64,000 bases of DNA. Origin: Bacteroidetes bacterium GWF2_38_335 (GTDB lineage: Bacteria > Bacteroidota > Bacteroidia > Bacteroidales > GWF2-38-335). The notes under the pieces are model-generated. The model saw only the letters and a program-made list of their open reading frames with translations, did not search any database and was not told the origin of the DNA. The DNA lies in assembly GCA_001769535.1 (NCBI GenBank), contig MEOH01000013.1:17838-81837 (forward strand), given 5' to 3'. This document shows positions 1-8,210 of the stretch, piece by piece (position 1 is the stretch's first letter; the number at the start of each line of letters is the position of its first letter). The position numbers and the translations under genes were made by a program.

Positions 1-1591
1 TGGCAATGGTATATGTTGCCGTATTGTTGCTTTCGGTATAGGTGATACCGTCTATCCACAGATAGGAATTACAGGCAGTGATTGCATCTGTTCCTGTTGT
101 TGTATGGTTAATAACCAGATTAATGGTAATGACGCTGTCACATCCGCTGACATTTGGAATGGTATCCAGATATGTGTTACTTGCCGTCCAGGTATAATTT
201 CCACTGGGAGAAACATAACTTTCACAACTTGTAACAGAAATAGTACTTGCACTGGGAAAACAGGATTTAAAAAAGTATGCCGATCCGGCTCCGTTTACCG
301 TATTGCTTCCAAAAGGGTCTTCGTCTTCGGCAGGGGCACCGATTATTAGTTGATCGCCATCAATACATGAAGATGAAGCAAATTGATCTGCAATTGCTCT
401 GTCTGATGCCACTATTTTCTGTGAAAAATTCCAGACTCCCGTCCCTGAACGTTTAAATAGATAAGCTGAGCCCGCATTGCTCACAGAATCACCTTCTGTT
501 ACGTTATGATCTTCCACCGGGGCTCCAATTAATGCGGTGTTTCCTGATATACTTACGCTGTATGAAAACTGATCATTCTCTGCCCTTACAGGTGCGGTAA
601 TTTTTTGCACCTGCGACCAAACACCCGTACCGCTTTTTTCAAATATATAAGCAGAGCCTGATTCTGCCTTGGTATTCCCTCCCGAAACGTCATGGTCCTC
701 ACCGTTGGCCCCGATAATTGCATAATCGCCTGAAATGTCTGAAGTATAACCAAACCAATCTAAGCTGGCCCTGTCCGATGCAACAACTTTCTGGACCTGA
801 CTCCAGTTTCCAACCCCGTCATTTATAAAAAAATATGCAGCACCTGCAGCCGACATAAAGTTACTCCCCCCTACATCCCTTCCCTGAGCTTCAGCACCAA
901 TAACTGCCTGATCACCGGAAATACTTACCGAAATCCCGAATTCATCACCTGTGGTAAGATCAGAAGACAATACACGGTCTGTTTCATTCCACGTTCCTGC
1001 AAGCTTAAAAAAGTAAACAGCTCCGGCTTCGGTTTTTGTTCCAACCTGCTCAAGCGGAGCTCCAATAATTGCATAATTACCCGATATACAGGCAGATCTT
1101 CCAAAATAGCTGTTTTCAACTCTGACCGACGGTACTACTTTCCTTATCAGGTTCCAGTCACCGCTTACATTCCGCTGATAAAAATATGCAGAACCAGCAT
1201 TAGTAACAGAGTTGCTTTCAGTATCATCATATGAATCCCTGTAGCAACCAATAATTACATTATCACCTGAGATGCTGACAGAAAAGCCAAATCCGGCATT
1301 CGCCCTTCTCACGGTCTGAGTTATTTTCTTTACTTCGACCCAGTTTCCATTTACATCTTTTTCAAAAATATATGCAGCTCCTGCATCCTGGATATAATTA
1401 ATACCATTTACATCATAATCATAACGATATGCACCTACAACTGCATAATTCCCCGAAACAGATACTGAATAACCAAAAAGATCATTTACCTGCCTGTCTG
1501 ATGCAACAATCTTTACTGTTTCATTATACGACTGCGCAGAAGCTGACATAATAACAGAACTAAATAGAATACACAAAAATAATTGTTTCAT
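1..1591 (-). CDS. FG-GAP-repeat secreted surface protein, 3'-truncated by window edge
   Basis: The start codon is at 1591 and the frame stays open to base 1, so about 530 N-terminal residues are visible. A signal peptide (MKQLFLCILF... ending ASAQ) is followed by seven repeats of about 60 residues with the pattern FGxSVSISGDxAxIGA, each ending in an AYxFxKxxxGxW strand; this is the FG-GAP_2 / integrin-alpha-like beta-propeller family. Past about residue 440 the sequence changes to cysteine-containing modules (TSCESYVSPSGNYTW, then NVSGCDSVITINL, then a second unit). These modules are common in large Bacteroidota T9SS cargo and usually run to a C-terminal sorting tail, which here would lie outside the window. 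The likely role is a cell-surface or secreted adhesin-like protein. No enzyme motif is visible. The upstream neighbour is a long repeat-rich gap, so it is probably transcribed alone from the promoter at 1618-1625. Confidence 0.85.
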   Translation of the reverse strand, partial: MKQLFLCILFSSVIMSASAQSYNETVKIVASDRQVNDLFGYSVSVSGNYAVVGAYRYDYDVNGINYIQDAGAAYIFEKDVNGNWVEVKKITQTVRRANAGFGFSVSISGDNVIIGCYRDSYDDTESNSVTNAGSAYFYQRNVSGDWNLIRKVVPSVRVENSYFGRSACISGNYAIIGAPLEQVGTKTEAGAVYFFKLAGTWNETDRVLSSDLTTGDEFGISVSISGDQAVIGAEAQGRDVGGSNFMSAAGAAYFFINDGVGNWSQVQKVVASDRASLDWFGYTSDISGDYAIIGANGEDHDVSGGNTKAESGSAYIFEKSGTGVWSQVQKITAPVRAENDQFSYSVSISGNTALIGAPVEDHNVTEGDSVSNAGSAYLFKRSGTGVWNFSQKIVASDRAIADQFASSSCIDGDQLIIGAPAEDEDPFGSNTVNGAGSAYFFKSCFPSASTISVTSCESYVSPSGNYTWTASNTYLDTIPNVSGCDSVITINLVINHTTTGTDAITACNSYLWIDGITYTESNNTATYTIA

Positions 1592-1617
1592 GATATATTG
1601 GATTTCATTAATTTGTT

Positions 1618-1625
1618 CAAAAATA
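1618..1625 (-). promoter_or_regulatory. Bacteroidota -7 element (TATTTTTG)
   Basis: On the minus strand this is an exact match to the Bacteroidota sigma-ABfr -7 consensus TAnnTTTG, 26 nt before the FG-GAP gene start. No clear -33 TTTG is seen about 20 nt further upstream, so the call rests on the -7 element and its position. Confidence 0.4.
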
Positions 1626-1829
1626 AAGTATTATCTGAATATTTTCAGGAGAGTTGTACAGTTGGCAGATTATCAGTCAACTTTGGTATGGTGGTTTTAT
1701 CGCCTGGTAAATTACCATGCATACAATGAAATATATTTTAAATGACTATCGGAAAAGCATGCCCTGTGCGCCGACTTGTCCACGTGAGTTTACATCACGA
1801 TTGAAACATCGGGATTTGATCAAGCAATT

Positions 1830-1931
1830 AGCGTCAGCGATCACATGAACGCCACTAAAATTAACAATAGTGAATAACTTAGCGCCAGCGATCTCATGAA
1901 CGCCACTAAAAAATTGACACTAGTGAATAAA
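1830..1931. repeat. 51-bp tandem duplication, two units
   Basis: Units at 1830-1880 and 1881-1931 share most bases: both carry AGCG(T/C)CAGCGAT, then CATGAACGCCACTAAAA, then TAGTGAATAA. Related fragments (TTCTCATGcAgCAAAG, TTCTCATGAAACGAAG) follow at about 2090-2140. It is non-coding and appears to be a local duplication. Confidence 0.7.
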
Positions 1932-2345
1932 AAGGGAAAGCCCGTCCGGCTCGAGGACAAAACCCAAATCCCACCAACAAACCCCATCATTAACCCCAAA
2001 AGCAAAAAGAGAAAATTTAAATTAGTGACCAAACACCTCGACCCCTGTAAACACAAGCGCGCTGGCCCAAACAACTGAGCGAAGGGTTCTCATGCAGCAA
2101 AGTGTAATAACAAAGTAAATCGTTCTCATGAAACGAAGCATACTATCATTAGAAAGGAATCATACAAAAAACAATAAGATTGCTTCATCGCATCAACATA
2201 TCCCATAATCCATTTAATCTGTTTAAGCTCTTCGCAATGACGGTCAACAATAGGGTTACCGGAATTCAAAACGAAAAACTAAAATCAGTGACCAAACACC
2301 TCGAGTCCGTCACCCCCTAACCACGAAGTGGTTCCCCAGCCATAA

Positions 2346-3101
2346 CTACGGATTTCAATCCGTAGATAACTAAAAAACCCAAATCCCACCAACAAACCCC
2401 ATCCTAACCAAAATATACAATTTATCACAATCATGTGAAAAATAGCCCGGTGCTCTGCACCATTATTCCACCCATAAATGCTAAGCTAATAAACAAAAAT
2501 GGATCAATAAGCTCATTCTTAAAATAAAGCATATCGGGCAAGCTTGCCCTGCGCGCCGGCTTGTCCACGTGTGGTGCGAAAGGCGGGTAATCCTTGTCCG
2601 CTAGCTAGCGGATCATGGCCTGCGCGAAGGATTAGCCTGACTTTTTCACACGTGGTGGCTTTTTGTTTCTTTTGTGCGGCAGACAAAAGAAAAGAAGCCC
2701 GTCCGGCTCAAGGACAAAATATAAATCCAACCAATAAACACAATCGCAATACAATTGATATTATGGAGCGGTGCGCTGCACCTTTTTGTCATTTTAGACC
2801 ACAATTGCTACAGAGAGAGCGGTGCGCTGCACCTTTGATTTACGATAACTAAATATTTGAGGAATGATCAGCAAAATAGGAACATTTCGGAATTAGTCCA
2901 TGACAAAAAGTTACAAGAGATTTCTCCCTTCGGCGCCCATGACAGATTTACGTAAAAATCATATTGTCAATATTTTGCACTTATTAAGGTTAATAATTCC
3001 GCACTTTATCTTTAATTGCTTTCGCCCTTTCAGGGCTGATGTTTCCTTCGTCATTGCACAGGGCGCTGCCCTGTGTTTTTGCTGCGACCCCTCTTGGGGT
3101 C
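2346..3101. repeat. Cluster of short perfect hairpins with shared loops
   Basis: Perfect stem-loops: CTACGGAT-TTCA-ATCCGTAG (2346-2365); GGTGC-TCT-GCACC (2449-2461); GGTGC-GCT-GCACC (2770-2782 and 2821-2833); GCCCT-TTC-AGGGC (3024-3036); CACAGGGC-GCT-GCCCTGTG (3057-3075); GACCCC-TCTT-GGGGTC (3086-3101). The stems differ but the loops GCT/TCT and TTC recur, so these look like one hairpin family under structural constraint and not chance palindromes. A second cluster lies at 32885-33050. Confidence 0.7.
2565..2655. repeat. Fold-back element with nested inverted repeats
   Basis: Four inverted repeats nest around one centre: CCACGTGTG (2565-2573) with CACACGTGG (2647-2655); AGGC with GCCT; TAATCCTT (2588-2595) with AAGGATTA (2627-2634); and a perfect 14-bp palindrome CCGCTAGCTAGCGG at 2598-2611. 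The element could form a long stem or cruciform. It has no coding potential that I trust. The adjoining sequence (2656-2720) resembles the block at 1930-1965. Confidence 0.65.
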
Positions 3102-3141
3102 TTCCCTAAGACATGTAATGATCACATAAAACCGGACAGTC

Positions 3142-3176
3142 AAAAAAAACCGCCCCAATAGTGATCAGGGCGGTTT
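3142..3176 (-). terminator. Rho-independent terminator for the 3203-3739 gene
   Basis: Read on the minus strand, the stem AAACCGCCC with GGGCGGTTT closes a loop of about 12 nt and runs directly into eight Ts. It begins 27 nt after the stop codon at 3203. Confidence 0.88.
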
Positions 3177-3202
3177 CCGGTCGGGTTTATTCTTTCAATT
3201 TA

Positions 3203-3739
3203 TTAATAATCGCCAAAAATCATAAAAACACCCAGAGTAAAAACATTTGAATAATCCTGTTTTGTATTAAGCAAATAAGCCAGCCTTAAGCCCAATGGTT
3301 TTTCTTTTATTATTGCACGGATACCGCCATTAAAAAGCAAACCTGCAGCATCATTATAATCGGCACCAAAAGCACCATCAGCACCTATTTTGCTTATACC
3401 GAATCCTAATCCTGCAAAGCCGCCAAAAGAAGATTTTGTGTCAGGGTTAGCAGCAAGTCCAAAATTTAATTCTGCAACTATTGGTAGATCCAAAGCAAAA
3501 GAGTTTGCTCCTTCCTGTGAATTAAAAGACATACCTAATCCCAAATGTGTTCCTACCGAAAATATCATTTCATCGCCCATTTCCAAAACATTCAGTCTCG
3601 GAGAATACATGATTCCGGGTGCAGAAGCTAATGAACTCATATAAAATGCCCCCCCTAACGAATGAGAAAAAGAAACTTGTCCTAAAGAAAGTTGAACAGA
3701 AGTAAAAATACAGATACTAATAAATATTATTTTTTTCAT
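3203..3739 (-). CDS. Small outer-membrane beta-barrel-like protein, unknown function
   Basis: The 178-residue protein starts with a signal peptide (MKKIIFISICIFTSVQLSLGQ). The mature part is rich in glycine and aromatic residues in alternating hydrophobic strands, such as FGGFAGLGFGISKIG and LGLRLAYLL, and ends in FTLGVFMIFGDY. A terminal aromatic is typical of outer-membrane barrels recognised by BamA. The size would suit an eight-stranded barrel like the Bacteroidota outer-membrane beta-barrel (OMP_b-brl) families. No catalytic motif is visible. It stands alone: repeats lie downstream, a strong terminator follows the stop, and 385 bp without a gene lies upstream. Confidence 0.75.
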   Translation of the reverse strand: MKKIIFISICIFTSVQLSLGQVSFSHSLGGAFYMSSLASAPGIMYSPRLNVLEMGDEMIFSVGTHLGLGMSFNSQEGANSFALDLPIVAELNFGLAANPDTKSSFGGFAGLGFGISKIGADGAFGADYNDAAGLLFNGGIRAIIKEKPLGLRLAYLLNTKQDYSNVFTLGVFMIFGDY

Positions 3740-4124
3740 AAATACTATTTTTTATTTCCTACTCATGTGGCTTTTCAGATTACGCCCCGTTTTTTTTTAG
3801 TGATTTCCGGACTTCACTTTTTATTTCTGTTGTTCTTAATACAATTTACAATCATCAAAATGAATTTAAAACAGGTGGTTCTCTTGTCTGCATTATTTTT
3901 TGTATTTTTTTAAACTGCACATAACTAAAATATCCACACAACAGTGCGTAAATAATATTTAGTTGGAAATAGATCTACATTGGTCAAATATACACCATTT
4001 TTCCAAAAAGCAAAAAATATGAACTACACAATCACTTCTTCCATTTTATACTTTACAGCATGTTGGTAAGATGGTGTGGTGGCAATATTGTTTTCAGCAG
4101 TATTTTTTTGAAACGGGGCAGGTA
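3740..4124. other. Gene-free AT-rich stretch
   Basis: I see no gene, RNA or strong hairpin here. A 17-codon plus-strand frame at 3860-3913 begins like a signal peptide (MNLKQVVLLSALFFVFF) and stops in a T-run; it could be a relic of an exported-protein gene, but nothing downstream supports that. Confidence 0.4.
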
Positions 4125-4556
4125 TCAGTAAGTGTTTTTGTTGACCATGGCTTTACAACTCAGGCAAAAATCCCTGTGAACACACAGTCCGGCACCGCAA
4201 ACACTGCATTTCCATTTATGCTCTTCAACTTTCAGGAATTTATTCAGGCCATAGTCCTTTATATAATCAAGATTTTCAATCATGCTCATACCATATTTGG
4301 ATTTGTACCTTTTGTCAAGGTTTTTTAAACGTGTACACGGGTATTTTTCGCAATCAAAGCAGAATCCCGATTTGGTTACAGCCAGCAACTCACAATTAAC
4401 AATTTTGCAGCTCCGGCAAACCCCGGGTTTATTCACATCATCAATCTTAAAGCAGCCGCCGCAGGGCTTTTTCTCCCGTAAATGTCCGATGCACAAACCA
4501 CAATTCATGCCGCACGGAGCAATTAGCCCTTTATAATCAGTTTTTTTTGCAGTCAT
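4125..4556 (-). CDS. DUF3795 cysteine-rich protein
   Basis: The 143-residue protein has the DUF3795 signature: CGMNCGLCIGHLREKKPC near residue 15, then GGCFKIDD, CRSCKIVNC, CFDCEKYPC and a C-terminal pair of clusters CSVCGAGLC and CLSCK. Its many paired cysteines suggest metal (zinc or iron-sulphur) binding in the cytoplasm; the family has no established biochemical role. The start is set by a 4-nt ATGA overlap with a tiny upstream frame (4553-4657), which suggests translational coupling. No signal peptide or membrane segment is present. Confidence 0.85.
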   Translation of the reverse strand: MTAKKTDYKGLIAPCGMNCGLCIGHLREKKPCGGCFKIDDVNKPGVCRSCKIVNCELLAVTKSGFCFDCEKYPCTRLKNLDKRYKSKYGMSMIENLDYIKDYGLNKFLKVEEHKWKCSVCGAGLCVHRDFCLSCKAMVNKNTY

Positions 4557-4657
4557 AGTCTATCCATTTGCGCAGGCAGCTTTTCCCGTATCACAGAAAC
4601 AATCCCGTTGATCACATCCCGGTTCTTTTCCTGCAGTTGTTCTGTTGTGGTTTTCAC
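4553..4657 (-). CDS. Possible 34-residue leader or remnant protein coupled to DUF3795
   Basis: A GTG-started frame encodes a charged helical peptide (VKTTTEQLQEKNRDV, continuing INGIVSVIREKLP) and its TGA stop overlaps the DUF3795 ATG as ATGA. The composition looks like real coding sequence: amphipathic and lysine/glutamate-rich. It could be a genuine small protein, a coupling leader, or the last part of a gene whose front was lost; just upstream is the attC-like site at 4738-4846. I do not recognise it. Confidence 0.35.
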   Translation of the reverse strand: MKTTTEQLQEKNRDVINGIVSVIREKLPAQMDRL

Positions 4658-4737
4658 GCTGCTTTTATTTTACGGACTAAATTAGTATTTTTTATTGAAA
4701 GAAAATGGGGTGTTGATGAGTTGAGGGGACGGCGGTG

Positions 4738-4846
4738 GCGGTATGAAAAGTTGCCGTTTGCGGGCGATTTCCTGTCAAGTTACACAAAAGTTGAAGCGGG
4801 CTACAACCCTTGAATAACCTACTTTGTCGGCAATTTTTTATACTGC
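4738..4846 (-). other. attC-like imperfect palindrome (site 2), downstream of the DUF6624 gene
   Basis: The arms 4738-4756 (GCGGTATGAAAAGTTGCCG) and 4828-4846 are inverted repeats with 16 of 19 positions matching. The minus-strand left end (TGACACGCAGTAT) resembles the left end of site 1 (TAACAAGCGGTAT), and the right end (CCGCCACCGCCGTC) resembles that of site 1 (CCGCCGACCGTTATGC). It starts 22 nt after the DUF6624 stop. The GTT core of the outer box reads GTC, so the site may be degenerate. Confidence 0.45.
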
Positions 4847-4867
4847 GTGTCATGCACATACTATTCA

Positions 4868-5716
4868 TTAATATTTTACTTTTACGCTGTTTTTTCTTAC
4901 AATTAACTTAATTTCATCAAGAGACTTTAATCCAATTGAGAATCGATTCATGTTATACTCCATTCTTTGAACTTCAGTCATTTTCTCCCATGGAGTCGGA
5001 ATTGATTGAAATTTTTGTCTTTTGCCAACATTCATTAAATGCCTATCAATTATCCATGCATACATTCTTGGTTTAATTTTTCCTTCTTTTAATGCAATTT
5101 CTAAACTTTCTCCCATAATATGATTTGATGTATCTTTATCGTAATGAAGCAAAATTATTGAAACCATATCATTTGTTTCTTCACCAACTAATTTTTCAGA
5201 AGGGTAGCCATATTTTGAAATTACACTTTTAACAAATTCAACATTACTGCTATCAACTCGCCACCATTCTTCCATTAATTGTTTTGATTTCAATCGTTTC
5301 TTTTCGTTATAATTGAATTTCGTGTCAAATAAGCATTTTTTGTAATATTCTTTGGCTTTATAATATTTCCTTCCCCTAATTCTCTGGTCTTCTTTACCAA
5401 TACTATCTAACTTTGCTTTTAAGTTTGGATTAATATTTAACTTTGATTTACTTAATGCATTTTCAATATAACTCAATAACACTTTATCCTTTGTTTTTTT
5501 TGCAATTCGCTTTCCTAATTTTAGGTTTTCAATATGAACATAGTCGACCAATTCAAATGCTTGTTTCAAAAAAATAGTCAAACTATCATTTTGCTTATTT
5601 GCTTTGTATTGCCTTACTTTATTTATCAGTTGGTAATACTGAATATAGTCGTTTTGTGAATACAGTGTTGTTGAAAATAACAGAAGTATTAATCCAATAA
5701 ATAGTTTTTGTTTCAT
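4868..5716 (-). CDS. DUF6624-family exported protein
   Basis: The 282-residue protein has a signal peptide (MKQKLFIGLILLLFSTTLYS). Its C-terminal half shows the ordered motifs I associate with DUF6624: a DQRIRGR segment, DSSNVEFVKSVISKYGYP, KLVGEETNDMVSIILLHYD, a GES/EGK segment, and AWIIDRHLMNVGKRQKF near the end. The aromatic glycine turn (normally GWP) reads GYP. No function is established for the family. The base composition is AT-rich and poor in the G/C-ending codons of the neighbouring operons. The gene sits between two same-orientation attC-like palindromes (5741-5872 and 4738-4846), starting 24 nt after the first, as expected for a cassette gene. Function unknown. Confidence 0.75.
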   Translation of the reverse strand: MKQKLFIGLILLLFSTTLYSQNDYIQYYQLINKVRQYKANKQNDSLTIFLKQAFELVDYVHIENLKLGKRIAKKTKDKVLLSYIENALSKSKLNINPNLKAKLDSIGKEDQRIRGRKYYKAKEYYKKCLFDTKFNYNEKKRLKSKQLMEEWWRVDSSNVEFVKSVISKYGYPSEKLVGEETNDMVSIILLHYDKDTSNHIMGESLEIALKEGKIKPRMYAWIIDRHLMNVGKRQKFQSIPTPWEKMTEVQRMEYNMNRFSIGLKSLDEIKLIVRKNSVKVKY

Positions 5717-5740
5717 TCTACTTTCTCTTTATATAGTTGT

Positions 5741-5872
5741 GCATAACGGTCGGCGGAATGAAACGTTGGGGATTTCGGAGCTGTGTCTGTATCACCCGAT
5801 ACCGAACCTTGACGCGAGGCGGGGCGTCTATATAACCACTTAAACAACAATGTTTTATACCGCTTGTTAGTC
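5741..5872 (-). other. attC-like recombination site (site 1) between two cassette-like genes
   Basis: Read on the minus strand, the element begins GACTAACAAGCGG 14 nt after the stop of the 5887-7086 gene and ends CCGACCGTTATGC 24 nt before the DUF6624 start. The two roughly 36-nt ends are imperfect inverted repeats: both read TAAC, then GCGG, then AAAC, TTG and GG when one is reverse-complemented. The GTTATGC end resembles the attC R' box, although RYYYAAC/GTTRRRY is only partly met. The length (132 bp), position directly behind a stop codon and palindromic ends fit an integron attC site. The centre also holds GTATC-ACCC-GATAC. Confidence 0.55.
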
Positions 5873-5886
5873 AAAGTTTTTCATTA

Positions 5887-7086
5887 TTAATATATATCGT
5901 TTTCTTTAATTTCCAAGTCTGTTAATTTAATTAAATCTTTACAAACTGAGTATATTATTCCACCACACCATCTATCGACTACATGGTAATTACCTAAAGT
6001 CTTTCCTTCAAAAATCCATTGTGAACCATCTGATCCTAATAAACTTTTTTCTACTGTAGGTAAATTCCAAAATTTTATTGAATTAACTTTATTTTCAATC
6101 TTTTCCCAGTCGGCAACTGTTAACTCTTTCTTTCTATTTTCAATAAGCTTTCCAGGTTCATAACCTCCTGCTCCATCGGATACTTTCCAGTAAATTGAAA
6201 TCGTATCATTGGTATTTTCTATCCCAATAACAATTGGATTATCAAAAGTCCGTAAATATGTAAATCTAAAAATTTTTGTTGGCAATGAGTCACTCAATAC
6301 TGGCTCTTCAAGTGCTGTTAAATGTTTAGAATACCAATTGATACTAAAAATAGCAAATTCAACTCCATAATAATTAAAGTCTGAACCAGACACATAATCT
6401 ATAACATTTACAGAAAAATTAGTTTGCCATTCTTTTGGTAAATCGACAAAGGCAGATATAGGAAAATATGAAGACTGTATATTGTAGCTTTCATATTGCT
6501 TTTTCTTATTTAAGTCTCCTGTATAATTTGTAAGTTGTATTAAAGGAAACCTCAGAGTTTCCTTATATTCTTCATTTTGATTACATAGTTTAGAAAAGTA
6601 TTGGATAGCATTTGAAGAATAAAAATCGAGATTTGCATTTTTCTTGTTTTTATTAAATTCTTGGATAAAAAGTTCATAATACAACTTACCCAGCGTATAA
6701 ATCGCTTCTGTATTTACGCTATCAAGTTTATTGGCTTCTTTCAGAAAATTGATTTGCTGTGTGTATGTTAATCCTGCAAAATGAGCATTTTGCTCTCGAA
6801 CTCTTATTAAGTATGGTTCTGGACTTCTAGGGTGTTCCTTTATTAATTTTTCAAACAACCAACTGATTGAATCTTTTTTGTCATTTCTGCCATAGACCTC
6901 AACTAAGTAATTAATTGCGTTTGCGTTTAGACTGTCAATTTTTAGTAAGTTAAAGGCAATATCCTTTTTATTACCCCACTCTTCTTCAGAATTAAAATAA
7001 CTTAATTCGTATTCTAATTCTTTTACTGTCTGTGAAAAAGAAGTGATACTTATAAGTAAAAATAAACCTGTCAGTATTTTTCTCAT
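5887..7086 (-). CDS. Exported TPR-like protein, unknown function
   Basis: The 399-residue protein has a signal peptide (MRKILTGLFLLISITSFS). Residues about 25-180 look like tetratricopeptide helices (NLLKIDSLNANAINYLVEVY, KEANKLDSVNTEAIYTLGKLY). The C-terminal part (from about 290) is a beta-rich domain with WKVSDGAGG and a segment DGSQWIFEGKTLGNYHVVDR that I have seen in other Bacteroidota hypothetical proteins but cannot name. It is followed 14 nt after the stop by an attC-like palindrome, so it may be a second cassette gene, but no matching site is seen upstream of it. Composition is AT-rich like its neighbour. I do not recognise a function. Confidence 0.7.
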   Translation of the reverse strand: MRKILTGLFLLISITSFSQTVKELEYELSYFNSEEEWGNKKDIAFNLLKIDSLNANAINYLVEVYGRNDKKDSISWLFEKLIKEHPRSPEPYLIRVREQNAHFAGLTYTQQINFLKEANKLDSVNTEAIYTLGKLYYELFIQEFNKNKKNANLDFYSSNAIQYFSKLCNQNEEYKETLRFPLIQLTNYTGDLNKKKQYESYNIQSSYFPISAFVDLPKEWQTNFSVNVIDYVSGSDFNYYGVEFAIFSINWYSKHLTALEEPVLSDSLPTKIFRFTYLRTFDNPIVIGIENTNDTISIYWKVSDGAGGYEPGKLIENRKKELTVADWEKIENKVNSIKFWNLPTVEKSLLGSDGSQWIFEGKTLGNYHVVDRWCGGIIYSVCKDLIKLTDLEIKENDIY

Positions 7087-7659
7087 TCGGTTGTTTTTAA
7101 AATTTTGGCTAACTTGTTTATAACCATGACAAAATCTTACATATCATCCAACTTCAGCAAAATAACCGCACCTTTGTCACCCGCTATTTCTTCATCAATA
7201 CTACAAAAAAAACTTCAAAACATCAAATTTATTAGCCAAAGCAAGAAATCGTGGTTTTTGACAGGCACTGTCAGCTCCAGTTATTCTCCTTCTGAAAAAT
7301 GTATACACAATTGTCTATTAAGGCAATATATTTGCTTTTGGGCAACTTTAATATTCTTAGCTTTTTATTTTCAAAAACACTTCCGTCGATTTATAAGGTA
7401 TACTCAGTTATTTCACCATTTACTTTATAATATTTATTCCTGTTTTTCACTTCCTGATACTCGATACTAAATACCTGATACTAAACACCTGATACTTTCA
7501 GCTACCTTAAAATACAGACTGAATATCAGGCGACTGTTAAAAAAAAGATAAAAACGTCCGTTTTGTTATCATTTGTCAAACCTCTTCGTATAAGATAAAA
7601 ACAGGTCTGTTAAGTTCTGAAAAATAAGGTTTGCGGGTAACAACCAAATCAGGAAAAAG
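7087..7659. other. Gene-free stretch with short direct repeats
   Basis: A 121-codon plus-strand frame covers 7105-7470, but its composition is not protein-like. At about 7452-7498 the motif CCTGATACT or CGATACTAAA recurs four to five times. A GGTTATAAACAAG stretch close to 7110-7125 (minus strand) weakly recalls an attC end, but no partner arm is visible. Confidence 0.45.
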
Positions 7660-7959
7660 ATGAAAAAAAACTGTTGGGAAATAAAAAATTGCGGAAGGCA
7701 ACCGGGTGGTAAAAATGCAGATAAGTATGGTATTTGCCCAGCCACCGTTAACAATGAATTTGATGGTGTTAACGGCGGAACAAACGGTGGCAGGTTTTGC
7801 TGGGTGGTTGCCGGCACTTATTGCAATGGTGCAGTACAGGGTACCTATGCCATGAAACTTATGGATTGCATTAACTGTGAAGTTTTAAAGAAGATACATT
7901 TTGAAGAATCGAGGGAGTTTAAACTTACCCCCAATGAAGGCAAAGAAAAAAATGAGTGA
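7660..7959 (+). CDS. Two-CW domain protein
   Basis: The 99-residue cytoplasmic protein starts MKKNCWEIKNCGR and carries two CW motifs: NCWE at the N-terminus with PGG and GICPAT, and RFCWVVAGTYC in the middle, followed by VQGTYAMKLMDC and NCEVLKKI. This matches the small two-CW domain family, which often accompanies redox or signalling proteins; the cysteines probably bind metal. The role is unknown. It is a single gene, with the YhhQ transporter 251 bp downstream under its own promoter. Confidence 0.85.
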   Translation: MKKNCWEIKNCGRQPGGKNADKYGICPATVNNEFDGVNGGTNGGRFCWVVAGTYCNGAVQGTYAMKLMDCINCEVLKKIHFEESREFKLTPNEGKEKNE

Positions 7960-8161
7960 TCTGAAATTTTAAACCGAACTGGAGATATCCATCTTTCCTG
8001 TTATATAATTTTTACTGTAAAACCTGAAGTTATTCCTTTTTACACACAATTCAGGCTTTACGGCACTATTCCCGGAAATTTGTTTTCAGTTGTTTTTTAA
8101 CATCTTTCTATGATGTATTCAATAATTTATACGATTTTTCTTATTATTAATATAATATTAC

Positions 8162-8169
8162 TATATTTG
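8162..8169 (+). promoter_or_regulatory. -7 element (TATATTTG) for yhhQ
   Basis: This is an exact TAnnTTTG match 42 nt before the ATG, with a T-rich stretch (ATTTTTC) about 20 nt upstream in place of a clear TTTG. The short leader leaves little room for a riboswitch, and I see no preQ1 aptamer. Confidence 0.5.
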
Positions 8170-8210
8170 AAACTAATTATTGCTTTAATTAAAGCTGATG
8201 AGATAATAAA

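Larger units (their letters stand above)
1592..3202. repeat. 1.6-kb gene-free block of mosaic repeats and mini-hairpins
   Basis: No convincing gene lies here; the short open frames are low-complexity and cover the repeats. Sequence blocks recur in shuffled order. A 28-bp exact repeat is at 1961-1988 and 2376-2403. An 18-bp exact repeat (AGTGACCAAACACCTCGA) is at 2024-2041 and 2287-2304. A roughly 30-bp near-repeat ending in CTTGTCCACGTG is at 1758-1786 and 2542-2571. A block with CCCGTCCGGCTC is at 1941 and 2698. Several small hairpins punctuate the block. It looks like a landing zone of decayed, duplicated non-coding elements between two surface-protein genes. Confidence 0.7.

Noticed and set aside
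2544-2852. 102-codon plus-strand frame in the repeat block
   Set aside because: It runs across the fold-back element and two hairpins; its residues reflect the repeats (CAAP, CFFCAADK) and not a protein family.
2900-3109. 69-codon plus-strand frame
   Set aside because: It consists largely of the hairpin cluster at 3024-3101 and has no family likeness.
1592-3202. Possible CRISPR array in the repeat block
   Set aside because: Repeats differ in length, are not evenly spaced and lack spacers; no cas gene is nearby.
7105-7470. 121-codon plus-strand frame upstream of the two-CW gene
   Set aside because: Serine, phenylalanine and isoleucine-rich composition without a domain pattern; it overlaps the leader of the 5887-7086 gene and short direct repeats.
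8162-8210. preQ1 riboswitch before yhhQ
   Set aside because: The leader is only about 40 nt and lacks the C-rich loop and A-rich tail of preQ1 aptamers.
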